From Enterococcus hulanensis (lineage in GTDB: Bacteria; Bacillota; Bacilli; Lactobacillales; Enterococcaceae), in NCBI RefSeq assembly GCF_005405485.1, contig NZ_BJED01000010.1, positions 62,001 through 126,000 of the forward strand: a stretch of DNA of 64,000 bases, in the 5' to 3' direction. The notes beneath the pieces are model-generated. The model was not told where the DNA came from and ran no database searches. It was given only the letters and a program-made list of their open reading frames with translations. Positions 9,746-18,743 of this stretch are shown in pieces. Numbering within the stretch: position 1 is the stretch's first letter; each line of letters opens with the position of its first letter. The position numbers were made by a program, and so were the translations under genes.

Positions 9746-10606
9746 TCAATCAGTTTTACTTTCTTTTAGACCTTGAATAACTTCTCTTACTTTTGAAATG
9801 GTGTCTTGTGCGTTCTCCCGATTATGGAACATTAGAATCACATAAAGCGAATCGATGATACTCAATTGAGCGATTCGTGATGCTAAAGCTTCCGAACGAA
9901 ATTCTATTTCTTCAGAAATAGAAATGAAGACCACATCCCCTAATTTAGCTAGAGGAGAGTTGATTTGGCTGGTCATTACGATTACCTTTGCCCCATTTTT
10001 TTTCGCGGCTTCGGCGATATGAATGGTTTCTTTTGATTTTCCCGAATGGGAGATGAACATCGCACAATCTTCCTCAGTAAGTAAAGAAGCCTCCATCAAT
10101 TGAAGGTGATAATCTGTACTGTGTCCGACCGGGATAGGTGAACGCAGAAACTTATGGTAAGCATCAGTTGCTACGATCTCAGATCCGCCGACACCAAAAA
10201 AATAGAGTCGTCGAGAGTCAGAGATCATCTTCACTGCTTTTTTCAAATCTGCTTCCTTTAATAGTTTTTTTGTATCGGTCAAAGTGGATACATTCGAATC
10301 GAAAACTTTTTGCGCCATCACTAATTCAGAATCATCTTTTTGCACATTTTCATGGATAGTGATAGCAGTCAGGTCATTCTCTTGTTTCAATAAGGCCATT
10401 TTAAAATCTTTGAAGCCATTAAAGCCTAAAGTTTTAGTGAATTGAAAAAAAGTCGAGTCAGCAATACCTAATTCAGCAGAAAGATCACTGATAGAGCTGT
10501 GACTAACCTTACTGGGATTTTCTAGTATATAATCAGCAATCGCTTGTTCTTTGGGGCTGAAGTCTTTATACATCGACTTAATTTGCAAGTGAATTGGGCT
10601 AGACAT
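9746..10606 (-). CDS. RpiR/MurR-family transcriptional regulator
   Basis: A 286-residue regulator with an N-terminal HTH (about 1-75) that includes LSAELGIADSTFFQFTKTLGF and a C-terminal SIS domain (about 115-250) that binds phosphosugars: FFGVGGSEIVATDAYHKF and MFISHSGKSKETIHIAEAAK are the typical SIS loops. It is divergent from the sugar-acid operon and is its likely regulator, sensing a phosphorylated intermediate. AAGGAGG sits seven bases from the ATG whose first base is 10606; an ATG six bases further upstream is too close to that site. Confidence 0.92.
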   Translation of the reverse strand: MSSPIHLQIKSMYKDFSPKEQAIADYILENPSKVSHSSISDLSAELGIADSTFFQFTKTLGFNGFKDFKMALLKQENDLTAITIHENVQKDDSELVMAQKVFDSNVSTLTDTKKLLKEADLKKAVKMISDSRRLYFFGVGGSEIVATDAYHKFLRSPIPVGHSTDYHLQLMEASLLTEEDCAMFISHSGKSKETIHIAEAAKKNGAKVIVMTSQINSPLAKLGDVVFISISEEIEFRSEALASRIAQLSIIDSLYVILMFHNRENAQDTISKVREVIQGLKESKTD

Positions 10607-10694
10607 CTGCATCCCTCCTTCTTTTAGTGGTTGTTATTCTTAAGATACTAGTAAACGAAAAAAAAATCAACAAAAATATTTTTTATTTTTATTG

Positions 10695-10722
10695 TTTACA
10701 AAAAAATATTTTTTTGTATAAT
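10695..10722 (+). promoter_or_regulatory. Promoter of the sugar-acid operon
   Basis: TTTACA and a perfect TATAAT are 16 bases apart in a very AT-rich stretch between the divergent RpiR gene and the operon. The leader to the first gene is about 170 bases long and holds no ORF I can support. The surrounding A/T tracts could also hold the RpiR operator, but no clear palindrome stands out. Confidence 0.7.
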
Positions 10723-10735
10723 AAGAGTATAAGTT

Positions 10736-10749
10736 TGAATGCGTTATCA
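10736..10749 (+). promoter_or_regulatory. Candidate CcpA (cre) site of the sugar-acid operon
   Basis: TGAATGCGTTATCA matches the cre pattern TGWNANCGNTNWCA with one mismatch (T for A at position 5). It lies just past the predicted transcription start, a usual place for catabolite repression. Confidence 0.5.
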
Positions 10750-10902
10750 GAAATCGGTTTCTATGAAATTGGTCAAAATGGATGACGGGTGATTAAAGCA
10801 AAAGAAGGAGGCGGATCAGATCGGAGAGTAGCAGATTAAGTTGTAATAGAAGTGAATTTGTCAGTCATGAAGGATCAAACAAGACTAAAAGGAGCTTTAG
10901 TG

Positions 10903-11901
10903 ATGGGAACATACAAAATTGCGATAGTAAACTCAAGTAGTTTCGGCAAAATTTTTCACGATCAATTGGAACGACTTGAAAAAATCGGTGAGGTTCGTTC
11001 ATTTACAGTCGATGGAGAGATCGGCGGACGTGAGTTAGCAGAATTGTTAACAGGCTACAATATCATTATTGCAAGTGTCACACCATTTTTTACGAAGGAA
11101 TTTTTTGAGCATAAGGATGAACTTATTTTAATTACCAGACACGGTATTGGGTATAACAATATTGATATTGAAGCGGCTCGTGAGCACGATACAATCGTTT
11201 CGATCATTCCAGCTTTAGTGGAACGAGATGCGGTTGCCGAAAATAATATCACGAATCTGTTGGCACTTTTAAGAAAAACCGTCGAAGCAGATTTAAGCGT
11301 AAAAAATGATAGTTGGGAGGATCGGGCCAATTTTGTCGGTCGAACTCTATTCAATAAAACCGTCGGCGTAATCGGCGTTGGAAATACCGGCAGCTGTGTT
11401 GTAGAAACATTACGAAACGGATTTCGCTGCAATGTTTTAGCCTATGATCCTTATAAATCTGCGTTGCATGTGGAAAGCTACGGAGCTAAAAAAGTTGATT
11501 TACCGCAATTATTGAAAGAAGCAGACATTATCTGTCTTTGTGCCAGTTTAAATGAAGAAAACTATCACATGATCTCTACGGAAAAAATAGCTCAGATGAA
11601 GGATAATGTTTATCTTTCCAACAGTGCTCGTGGGGCGCTACTTGATGAAGAAGCCATTGTCAGCGCTTTAAAATCTGGCAAAATTGCCGGATTGGCGACG
11701 GACGTTTTAGAAGAAGAGCCGGGACGAAAAGACCATCCTTATCTAGCTTTCAGCAATGTCGTAATGACACCTCACACTTCGGCTTACACGATGGAATGTT
11801 TACAGGAAATGGGTGCAAAATGTCTGCGGGATGTTGAAGATGTGGTAGCTGGAAAAATTCCTGAGCGCTCCGTTCAAGCTGAAAGCAAATTAGTAAGTTA
11901 G
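10903..11901 (+). CDS. D-isomer-specific 2-hydroxyacid dehydrogenase
   Basis: A 332-residue NAD(P)-dependent oxidoreductase. The nucleotide fold carries GVIGVGNTGS, and the catalytic triad is visible as Arg in SNSARGALLDEEA, Glu in DVLEEEPG and His in MTPHTSAYT. AAAGGAG eight bases before the ATG at 10903 decides the start; the in-frame GTG at 10852 and ATG at 10867 lack a ribosome site. It opens the sugar-acid operon. Enzymes of this family reduce or oxidise the C2 position of 2-keto or 2-hydroxy acids, so a 2-ketoaldonate or aldonate is a reasonable substrate here; this is inference. Confidence 0.88.
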   Translation: MGTYKIAIVNSSSFGKIFHDQLERLEKIGEVRSFTVDGEIGGRELAELLTGYNIIIASVTPFFTKEFFEHKDELILITRHGIGYNNIDIEAAREHDTIVSIIPALVERDAVAENNITNLLALLRKTVEADLSVKNDSWEDRANFVGRTLFNKTVGVIGVGNTGSCVVETLRNGFRCNVLAYDPYKSALHVESYGAKKVDLPQLLKEADIICLCASLNEENYHMISTEKIAQMKDNVYLSNSARGALLDEEAIVSALKSGKIAGLATDVLEEEPGRKDHPYLAFSNVVMTPHTSAYTMECLQEMGAKCLRDVEDVVAGKIPERSVQAESKLVS

Positions 11902-11915
11902 GAAGGAGAGCAAAG

Positions 11916-13019
11916 ATGTTAACCGATTTGAAGGTTAAAGTTGGCCCCCAGTTTTATCGATACCATATTGGTGCGATTGATTTTGTACCAGATATATTGA
12001 AAGAATTTTCGGCGAAAAATGTGCTGATTGTTCATGGTCAGATTTCATTTGAAAAGGCCAAACCTTTTCTTACCTTTTTAAATCAAGCAGATTATAACTT
12101 TCATTTTCTACAATACACTGGCGAGTGCAGCTATTATGGTGCCGAGCGAATCGCTAAAGTGGTAAATGACAATCAGATTGATTTTATTATTGGAATTGGC
12201 GGTGGAAAACTGGCAGACCTAGTCGGCTATGCTGCTCATACGTTGAATGTGAATTTCGGAGTGATTCCGACACTGGCTAGCAATTGCGCACCTTGGACTC
12301 CGCTTTCGGTAATGTACAAGGAAAGTGGTGAATCTGAAGGAAAGAGCGAACATTTCTTACGACAAGCAGCCTTCTTCATTACTGATCCCGAACTCGTGGT
12401 TGATGCACCTGTAAACTATTTTGTCGCTGGTCTAGCGGATACGATCGCCAAATGGTATGAGTCGGATGCTATTTTACAGCAGGAACATTTGATAAATGAA
12501 CCGTTCTTACAGTTAGCAGGCTACACTTCCGAACTTTGCAAAGATGCGATTTTGAACAATTCAGCCAAAGCAATCCAAGATATGCAGGCAGGCAACGCAA
12601 CGGAAGAATTTATTCATTTATCTGAAATTGTCTTTGCGGTTGCCGGCTTGGTCGGCGGATTAGGTGACAAATACGCGAGAAACGCGATTGCTCATGCGAT
12701 GCATGATGGGATGAGCAAATATATTCCAAAGAGTCATGATTTCCTGCATGGAGAAAAGGTTGCTTATGGGATTTTCTATCAATTGGCTGTTGAAAAGAAA
12801 TGGGATCAAATCGATGCGCTATTGCCATTTTATCAAGAGTTGAATTTGCCAATGTCGCTAAAACAGATGAAGCTTTTCCCAGCAGATGAAACAGTCATCG
12901 ATCAAATCGTGACATTTGTCGATTCAAAGGAAAAAGTTCATCTGCTGCCGATTCCAATTACAGTCGATTTATTGAAGGAGTCAATCTTTGAGTTAGAAAA
13001 GTATATTAATCAAGAGTAA
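11916..13019 (+). CDS. GldA-like iron/zinc-containing alcohol dehydrogenase
   Basis: A 367-residue oxidoreductase of the glycerol-dehydrogenase branch. FIIGIGGGKLADLVGYAA is the NAD-binding glycine motif. The metal ligands are expected at Asp in LADTIAKWYE and at the His residues of HAMHDGM and FLHGEKVAYG. Starts at ATG 11916 after GGAAGGAGAG, 14 bases after the previous stop. In this operon it could interconvert a ketone and an alcohol of a sugar acid, perhaps in the place of a UxuB-type fructuronate reductase, but substrate specificity cannot be read from the sequence. Confidence 0.87.
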   Translation: MLTDLKVKVGPQFYRYHIGAIDFVPDILKEFSAKNVLIVHGQISFEKAKPFLTFLNQADYNFHFLQYTGECSYYGAERIAKVVNDNQIDFIIGIGGGKLADLVGYAAHTLNVNFGVIPTLASNCAPWTPLSVMYKESGESEGKSEHFLRQAAFFITDPELVVDAPVNYFVAGLADTIAKWYESDAILQQEHLINEPFLQLAGYTSELCKDAILNNSAKAIQDMQAGNATEEFIHLSEIVFAVAGLVGGLGDKYARNAIAHAMHDGMSKYIPKSHDFLHGEKVAYGIFYQLAVEKKWDQIDALLPFYQELNLPMSLKQMKLFPADETVIDQIVTFVDSKEKVHLLPIPITVDLLKESIFELEKYINQE

Positions 13020-13136
13020 AAGTCAGTTCCAGTATTTTGCAGAAACAAAAGTAAGATACTTTAGTGAAGTGGCACATGCGATGAGAAATAAAATTATTTT
13101 TGTTTATAAAACATCAATACGAAATAGGAGGAAATT

Positions 13137-13979
13137 ATGGATACTTTAAGTGTAATGCAGAGCCTGCTGATTGCTTTATGGGTCGCTGCGGTAATGTCGA
13201 GATGGCTAGGAGGAGGGGCAACCCTGACCTTGCGTTTTTCCCCGCTTATGACTGGTTTAGTTGTAGGGATTATTATGGGAGATGTTGCTCAGGCAATGAT
13301 CGTTACTGCCGCTTTGCAAATGATCTATATGGGGGTTTTCTCACCAGGCGGATCAATGCCGGCGGAACCGTCAATTGCGGCAGCGATTGCTGTTCCAGTA
13401 GCGTTGTTAGGAAACTTGAAACCAGAAGCGGCGATTGCAGTTGCCGTGCCAGTTGGACTTTTAGGCAGCTATTTGTATCAATTCCGTTTCTTCATTAATA
13501 CATTCCTAGGAAAGTATACGGACAAGGCTGTTGAGGATTTGAATGCCAAAGCAATGAAACGTTCAATTATTTTATATCCAACGATCGCTTCCTTTGTTCT
13601 ATTTGTACCACTAGTATTTATTGCCCTTTACTTAGGTGCACCAATTATTGCAGATGTCATTAATGCGTTAGAAGGAACGGTCGTCATTCATATTCTTGAA
13701 GTAGTCGGTGGCGGTTTAGCTGCTATCGGTATCGCAACAACGGTATATGTAATTGGCCGGAAAGATTATATGGTCTTTTTCTTCCTTGCTTATTTCATGA
13801 GTGTAGTATTGAAATCCCTTGAAATTACCATGGTAACTTATGCGATTTTTGGAATCTTAATCGCGTTGATCTTTGTTCAATCGCAAAAAGGCAAAGGTGG
13901 AACTCCAGCAGCCGAGTCGGCAGGAACGAGCTCCAGTGCCTCCTTTGATGATGACGATGATTATGATGACGGATTTTAA
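13137..13979 (+). CDS. PTS mannose/sorbose-family EIIC component
   Basis: A 280-residue membrane subunit. GVFSPGGSMPAEPSIAAAIAVPVALL is split here into its parts: the motif SPGGSMPAEPS marks this EIIC family, with about six to eight membrane segments. AGGAGG precedes the ATG at 13137. A 132-residue frame that starts at 13100 on the same strand is a shadow. The last residues are unusual: a Ser-rich linker then an Asp run, DDDDDYDDGF. The EIIA of the same operon ends in a similar acidic tail. Confidence 0.92.
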   Translation: MDTLSVMQSLLIALWVAAVMSRWLGGGATLTLRFSPLMTGLVVGIIMGDVAQAMIVTAALQMIYMGVFSPGGSMPAEPSIAAAIAVPVALLGNLKPEAAIAVAVPVGLLGSYLYQFRFFINTFLGKYTDKAVEDLNAKAMKRSIILYPTIASFVLFVPLVFIALYLGAPIIADVINALEGTVVIHILEVVGGGLAAIGIATTVYVIGRKDYMVFFFLAYFMSVVLKSLEITMVTYAIFGILIALIFVQSQKGKGGTPAAESAGTSSSASFDDDDDYDDGF

Positions 13980-14004
13980 AGGACTAAATTAGGAGGAAAA
14001 AACA

Positions 14005-14877
14005 ATGACTGAAGTATCAAATAATCAAGCAGCGGCTAATAAAAGTTTAGCGCCTGAAGAAATTACCAGTAAAGATGTTACGAAAGCCTATCTCAGATGG
14101 CATTTTGCAAATGAGATTCCTCATTCATTTGAACGTTACTTGGCACCATCCTTGCTTTATGCCATGATGCCGATTTTGAAAAAATTATACAAGGACGATG
14201 ACTCCTTGAGAGCTGCTTATAAACGCCAGCTACTATTTTTCAATACCCAGTTGAGCTGGGGCGGCGGTGTTATCACTGGTTTGATGTCATCTATGGAGCA
14301 GCAGCGGGCACAAGAAGAGTATGAGAACAAAGAAATCTTGATGCAAGATGACTTAATGTACAATACGAAAGCTGGTTTGATGGGAGCCTTAGCCGGAATT
14401 GGGGATGCGATCGACTCAGGGACTGTTCAATACATTTTCATTGCAATCGCTGTTCCTTGGGCGCAACAAGGTAGTGCACTGGGTGCGTTGTTCCCATTTG
14501 TTTTCTTCGCTATCTATCAAGCAGCACTAGGTGTTTTCTTTGCTAGACAATCATTTACGATGGGACGAAATGCCACTGGTTTGATGCAAAGTACGGGAGT
14601 TCAAACGGCAATCGAAGCTCTTTCCGTATTAGGTTTGTTCATGATGGGAATTTTGGCAGGGAATTACGTAAAAGTCGAATCGACACTGAAGTTTGCGATC
14701 TCGGGACGGAAGTTCGTTATTCAAGAAATTCTCGACCAGATCGTACCAGGAATTTTACCGTTGGCAGTCGTAATGGGTGTGTATTGGTTCTACACGAAAA
14801 AAGGCTTAAAAGTAACCCAAGCACTACTCTGGCTGACCTTGATTTTAATCGTTTTAGCTGGAATCGGAATCTTATAA
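14005..14877 (+). CDS. PTS mannose/sorbose-family EIID component
   Basis: A 290-residue membrane subunit that forms the translocation unit with EIIC. The family blocks are clear: FFNTQLSWGGGVITGLMSSME and GALAGIGDAIDSGTVQYIF, then C-terminal hydrophobic segments including GILPLAVVMGVYWFYTKKG. An AGGAGG site precedes the ATG, 25 bases after the EIIC stop. EIID exists only in this PTS family. Confidence 0.93.
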   Translation: MTEVSNNQAAANKSLAPEEITSKDVTKAYLRWHFANEIPHSFERYLAPSLLYAMMPILKKLYKDDDSLRAAYKRQLLFFNTQLSWGGGVITGLMSSMEQQRAQEEYENKEILMQDDLMYNTKAGLMGALAGIGDAIDSGTVQYIFIAIAVPWAQQGSALGALFPFVFFAIYQAALGVFFARQSFTMGRNATGLMQSTGVQTAIEALSVLGLFMMGILAGNYVKVESTLKFAISGRKFVIQEILDQIVPGILPLAVVMGVYWFYTKKGLKVTQALLWLTLILIVLAGIGIL

Positions 14878-14898
14878 TTGGAAAAGGATGTGTATTAA

Positions 14899-15405
14899 AT
14901 GGGCGTAATTAATTTAGCTCGAGTGGATGAACGTTTGATCCACGGACAAGTAATGATGACTTTATCACAAAAAAGCGGTGTGAACTCAATTTTCGTAGTG
15001 GACGAAGTAGTAGCCAAAGATAAATTTATGCGTGATTTGTATAAGAATGCCGGTAGTCGAACGGGTCAGAAAACAATCGTGATCACTCCGGAAAAAGCCA
15101 AATTTTACTGGGATGAATTCAACTTTAAAGAATATAACTGCATTTTGATCACAAAAACAGTCAGTGTTATTTACGATTTGGTAAAACATGGTGTACCAAT
15201 GAAGGAATTAAATATCGGCGGAATCGCCCAAAAAGATCCAGACAAAGATTTACTAGTGACGAAATCTGTTTATTTGAATAAAGACGATGCGGAAAAATTA
15301 AAGGATATGAATGAAAATTATGGCGTCGAAGATATTTATTTCCAAGCAACACCATCGGCACCAAAATCTAGTTTAAAAGATGTATTAAAACAATTCGGTC
15401 TGTAA
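14899..15405 (+). CDS. PTS mannose/sorbose-family EIIB component
   Basis: A 168-residue cytosolic subunit. Near the N-terminus LARVDERLIHGQVMM carries the phosphorylated His of the mannose-type EIIB. Length is typical when EIIB is a separate protein. It follows EIID by 21 bases. Mannose-family systems are not limited to mannose; members handle gluconate, glucosaminate and other sugar acids, and the downstream enzymes point that way here. Confidence 0.92.
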   Translation: MGVINLARVDERLIHGQVMMTLSQKSGVNSIFVVDEVVAKDKFMRDLYKNAGSRTGQKTIVITPEKAKFYWDEFNFKEYNCILITKTVSVIYDLVKHGVPMKELNIGGIAQKDPDKDLLVTKSVYLNKDDAEKLKDMNENYGVEDIYFQATPSAPKSSLKDVLKQFGL

Positions 15406-15439
15406 GAGTTACTAACTGAAAGAACAGGAGAGAGTATAG

Positions 15440-16312
15440 ATGGAGCAAACAGAGGGATTCAAAGATTGGTTATTCCGTTACCAATATGTTTACCGGCTAC
15501 GTCGGACAGAAAAAAGCAAAAAAAGATTCCTCGCTGCGCTGGTAACAGATATTGCTAAAATGCGAGAAGATGTGCGGGTCATTGAATACAACCAGCAAAA
15601 GAAATACGCTGCTCGAAATGTCTATGTTGGTAATATCAAACAAGCGGATCGCGTGATTTGCACCTTCTATGATACTCCTCCTGAGAGTTTCGGTTCTTAT
15701 CAGCTGTTTGATCGTAAGGATCAAGCCAAAAAGACGACCAGATTCATTTTGGCGAGTACGATAGTTGCGATTCTTTTGGGGATAATTGGTACGTTGATTT
15801 ATATGCGCCTTTCCCCTAACTCGTTCCAATTGAACTCCATTGGTACATTAGGGATCGTGGCGATTTATGCAGCCTATTTTGCCTTGCTTGGTAAAGTCAC
15901 CAAAGGGCTGTCCAATCGAAAAACGCTGGTTCGCAATACGTCATCGATATTGGCGATGCTGAAAATGATCGCGGAAAACAAGCAAAAAAATATCGCCTAT
16001 GCTTTTTTAGATGAGGGCAGCTATGGCAATAAAGGCTTGGACGAACTGCAAGATCAAGTCAAGAATCACTGCAAAATCTATTATTTGGACAGTGTTGGCG
16101 CCTCAGCACCGCTGCATCTAATTGGTGAATCGCCAAACAGCAGTAAAATCAAAAGCAACGTGGATTATCAAGCGGCTGATCAAAAGGTAAGTTACCTTTT
16201 TAGCGCAAGAAAAGATCAAGAGCATGTAGGTTTTTATTTAAATCCAGCTGATTTAAAAGAAAAACAGCTGAACATGGAAAATATTGCCACTGTGACAAGC
16301 TTGTTTCAGTGA
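15440..16312 (+). CDS. Unknown membrane protein of the PTS operon, with a peptidase-M28-like tail
   Basis: A 290-residue protein that I do not recognise as a named family. A basic N-terminal part (about 1-95) is followed by two membrane segments (about 97-118 and 133-153). The cytosolic or external tail resembles a zinc aminopeptidase (M28) fold: [13 protein letters not shown], then [20 protein letters not shown], then YYLDSVG, which parallel the DNxSGVA, FFDxEExGLxGS and NxDMVG blocks. The first His-x-Asp metal ligand is missing and Asp is Asn in the first block, so it may be an inactive relative. It lies between EIIB and EIIA. Resemblance is by eye only. Confidence 0.75.
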   Translation: MEQTEGFKDWLFRYQYVYRLRRTEKSKKRFLAALVTDIAKMREDVRVIEYNQQKKYAARNVYVGNIKQADRVICTFYDTPPESFGSYQLFDRKDQAKKTTRFILASTIVAILLGIIGTLIYMRLSPNSFQLNSIGTLGIVAIYAAYFALLGKVTKGLSNRKTLVRNTSSILAMLKMIAENKQKNIAYAFLDEGSYGNKGLDELQDQVKNHCKIYYLDSVGASAPLHLIGESPNSSKIKSNVDYQAADQKVSYLFSARKDQEHVGFYLNPADLKEKQLNMENIATVTSLFQ

Positions 16313-16329
16313 GAGAAATGGAGGGGCAT

Positions 16330-16773
16330 ATGTTAGGAATCGTAATCGCTACACACGGAAAATTAAGTGATGGTCTAAAAGATGCCGCCGAAGTTATCGT
16401 CGGCGTAACAAATAATATCGCAACAGTCAATTTAAATTCCGGAGATGATGTCCAAGAACTAGGTAAAAAAATTGAAGCAGCTGTCAAAGAGGTTGATCAG
16501 AAAGCTGGCGTGATTATTTTAACGGATTTAGTAAGTGCGAGTCCGTACAATCAATCACTATTGATCACAAATGGTTTAGATCCAGAGCTTCAAGCAAACG
16601 TATATGTGATCGGCGGAGTAAACTTGCCGATGCTGCTAGAAACAATCAATCATCAAATTTTGAGTACACCAGTTGAACAGGCCGCACCAGCAATAATGGC
16701 CCAGGGTGCCGATAGTTTAGATATTTGGCATGCTTCAGCAATTGAAGAAGATGACGATGAAGACGACTTTTAA
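16330..16773 (+). CDS. PTS mannose/sorbose-family EIIA component
   Basis: A 147-residue cytosolic subunit that takes phosphate from HPr. [23 protein letters not shown] holds the active His within ATHGKL, and [10 protein letters not shown] is a second family block. The ATG at 16330 follows GGAGGGG; an in-frame GTG at 16309 overlaps the previous gene and lacks a site. The C-terminus is an acidic tail, EEDDDEDDF, much like that of the EIIC subunit of the same operon. Confidence 0.92.
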   Translation: MLGIVIATHGKLSDGLKDAAEVIVGVTNNIATVNLNSGDDVQELGKKIEAAVKEVDQKAGVIILTDLVSASPYNQSLLITNGLDPELQANVYVIGGVNLPMLLETINHQILSTPVEQAAPAIMAQGADSLDIWHASAIEEDDDEDDF

Positions 16774-16793
16774 ATAGTTAGGAGACTAAATTA

Positions 16794-17861
16794 ATGAAAT
16801 GGGGCTTTAGATGGTATGGAGAGAAAGGCGACTCCATTCCTTTAAATCATGTGAGACAGATCCCAGGAATCAACGGCGTAGTCGGTACTTTGTTGAACAA
16901 AATGCCAGGCGATGTTTGGGAAGTTTCTGAGATCCACGAACTCAAAGAGTCAATCGAAAAGGAAAAATTGGAATTACTAGGCATTGAAAGTGTTGCGATT
17001 CATGATGCGATCAAAGCCGGTACTTCTGAGCGGGATCATTACATCGATAACTATATTCAAACGATCAGAAATCTATCTGCGTGTGGTGTTAATTTAATTT
17101 GTTACAGCTTCAAACCGATTTTCGGCTGGGCGAAAACGACCCTTAATTATGAAAATGAAGATGGTAGTTTTGCACTGTTGTACGATCAAGCCGTAGTAGA
17201 CAATATGGAACCCGGCGACATGTATAAATTAATCAGCAGCCAGTCGAAAGGATTCCAACTATCTGGCTGGGAAGAAGAACGCTTGAACAAATTCAATTCA
17301 TTAGTTGAAATGTACGATGGCGTAACAGAAGACGACTTGTTTGATAATCTGCAGTACTTCCTTGAAAAAATCATTCCAGTTTGTGAAGAAACGGATGTTA
17401 AAATGGGGATTCATCCGGATGATCCGCCTTGGGAAATTTTTGGCTTCCCACGAATCACGAAGAACTTGTCAGATTTGCAGCGAATCATCAATATGGTTGA
17501 TTCTCCATACAATGGCGTTACGTTATGTACCGGAGCATTAGGCGCGGATCCAGATAATGACATGGTAGAGATCGTTCATGCGATTGGTGATCGCATCAAC
17601 TTTGTTCACTTCCGCAATGTGGAATTCTTAGACTATCGCAAGTTTAAAGAAACTGCTCATTTGTCTACGGAAGGTTCATTAGATATGTACGCAATCATGG
17701 AAGCTTTAGTAGAGGTTGGCTTCGATGGAGTGATTCGTCCAGATCATGGCCGGACGCTTTGGGGTGAAGTCGCAAGACCAGGTTACGGTTTATACGATCG
17801 AGCGATGGGAATTACCTATATGCAAGGACTGCATGAAGCCATTACTAAAAGCAAAAACTAA
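16794..17861 (+). CDS. uxuA: D-mannonate dehydratase
   Basis: A 355-residue enzyme that converts D-mannonate to 2-keto-3-deoxy-D-gluconate in the hexuronate route. Sequence of the family runs from MKWGFRWYG through IPGINGVVGTLL to the metal site: Cys in VTLCTGALGA, His in INFVHFRNVE and Asp in GVIRPDHGRT. Length is close to the usual 350-390 residues. In this operon the substrate would arrive through a PTS that phosphorylates it, so action on a 6-phosphorylated aldonate should be considered; that is inference. Confidence 0.93.
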   Translation: MKWGFRWYGEKGDSIPLNHVRQIPGINGVVGTLLNKMPGDVWEVSEIHELKESIEKEKLELLGIESVAIHDAIKAGTSERDHYIDNYIQTIRNLSACGVNLICYSFKPIFGWAKTTLNYENEDGSFALLYDQAVVDNMEPGDMYKLISSQSKGFQLSGWEEERLNKFNSLVEMYDGVTEDDLFDNLQYFLEKIIPVCEETDVKMGIHPDDPPWEIFGFPRITKNLSDLQRIINMVDSPYNGVTLCTGALGADPDNDMVEIVHAIGDRINFVHFRNVEFLDYRKFKETAHLSTEGSLDMYAIMEALVEVGFDGVIRPDHGRTLWGEVARPGYGLYDRAMGITYMQGLHEAITKSKN

Positions 17862-17888
17862 AAGATTGCGTAGAAGGTGAGTGAAAAG

Positions 17889-18527
17889 ATGCCAGTAAAT
17901 ATGAAGCATAAAGTCTATGAACAGTTAACGCAAACAAAATTATTGCCACTATACACGGCAACGGATTTAAGCTATTTGACGAAAGTTGAAGAGATTTTGT
18001 TGGAGAACAAGGTGCCGATGATCGAAGTAACATTTCGCAGTGAATTGGCTGCAGAAGCGATCAAGCAATTATCAGTATCCGGTAAATTGATGGTGGGAGC
18101 TGGGACTGTCCGAACATTAGCAGAAGCAAAAATTGCTATTGAAAATGGTGCGCAATTTGTTGTTTCGCCAGCAGTTGTTCCTGATGTAATCGAGTATTGC
18201 TTAGAACAAGATGTTCCAGTTTTTCCTGGAACTGCGACACCAAGAGATATTCAACTAGCAGCAGATTACGGAATCAACGTCGTGAAATTTTTCCCGGCCG
18301 ATATTTATGGAGGATTAAAAGCAATCAATGCATTGAGCGGTCCTTTTTATGACATAAAATTTTTACCAACTGGCGGGATCAATGAGGATAACTTTGTCGA
18401 GTATCTAGAGAATCCTCATGTATTAGGTGTCGGCGGTTCCTTTATTCTCTCTGAAAAAATAATCAAAGAGGACAATGGAGTGAAGATGAACCAGATTCTC
18501 AAGTCATTGGTTGAACAAATTCAATAA
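17889..18527 (+). CDS. eda: KDPG/KHG aldolase
   Basis: A 212-residue class I aldolase that splits 2-keto-3-deoxy-6-phosphogluconate into pyruvate and glyceraldehyde 3-phosphate. MIEVTFRS holds the catalytic Glu, VVKFFPADIYGG the Schiff-base Lys, and FLPTGGI the phosphate loop. The ATG at 17889 follows AAGGTGAG; an in-frame GTG at 17877 overlaps that site. It ends the operon. KDPG must come from a phosphorylated precursor, yet no KDG kinase is encoded beside it. Confidence 0.93.
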   Translation: MPVNMKHKVYEQLTQTKLLPLYTATDLSYLTKVEEILLENKVPMIEVTFRSELAAEAIKQLSVSGKLMVGAGTVRTLAEAKIAIENGAQFVVSPAVVPDVIEYCLEQDVPVFPGTATPRDIQLAADYGINVVKFFPADIYGGLKAINALSGPFYDIKFLPTGGINEDNFVEYLENPHVLGVGGSFILSEKIIKEDNGVKMNQILKSLVEQIQ

Positions 18528-18545
18528 TTGTAACTTAAAATAAGA

Positions 18546-18595
18546 AGCATTCATGCTGAGTTCTTTAACACAGGAACAAGGTATGAATGTTTTTT
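18546..18595 (+). terminator. Terminator of the sugar-acid operon
   Basis: CATTCAT and ATGAATG close a larger structure with an inner GTTC/GAAC pair, followed by six T. Confidence 0.7.
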
Positions 18596-18743
18596 GCTTA
18601 ATTATAATAAGAACGGCTCTTCATAATAACGCCATATTTTTTTCTAACTTTCCTTCAAAAAGCTCATACCTTTTTCAAATATTTGGCGTAAGATGAACTT
18701 AACCCTAAAAATAATTCTTTTTCCCCTGTGAAAGCAGGAACCC

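Noticed and set aside
13100-13498. A 132-residue frame overlapping the EIIC gene
   Set aside because: It is out of frame with a clear EIIC protein that has its own AGGAGG site and family motifs; the composition of the shadow frame is not protein-like.
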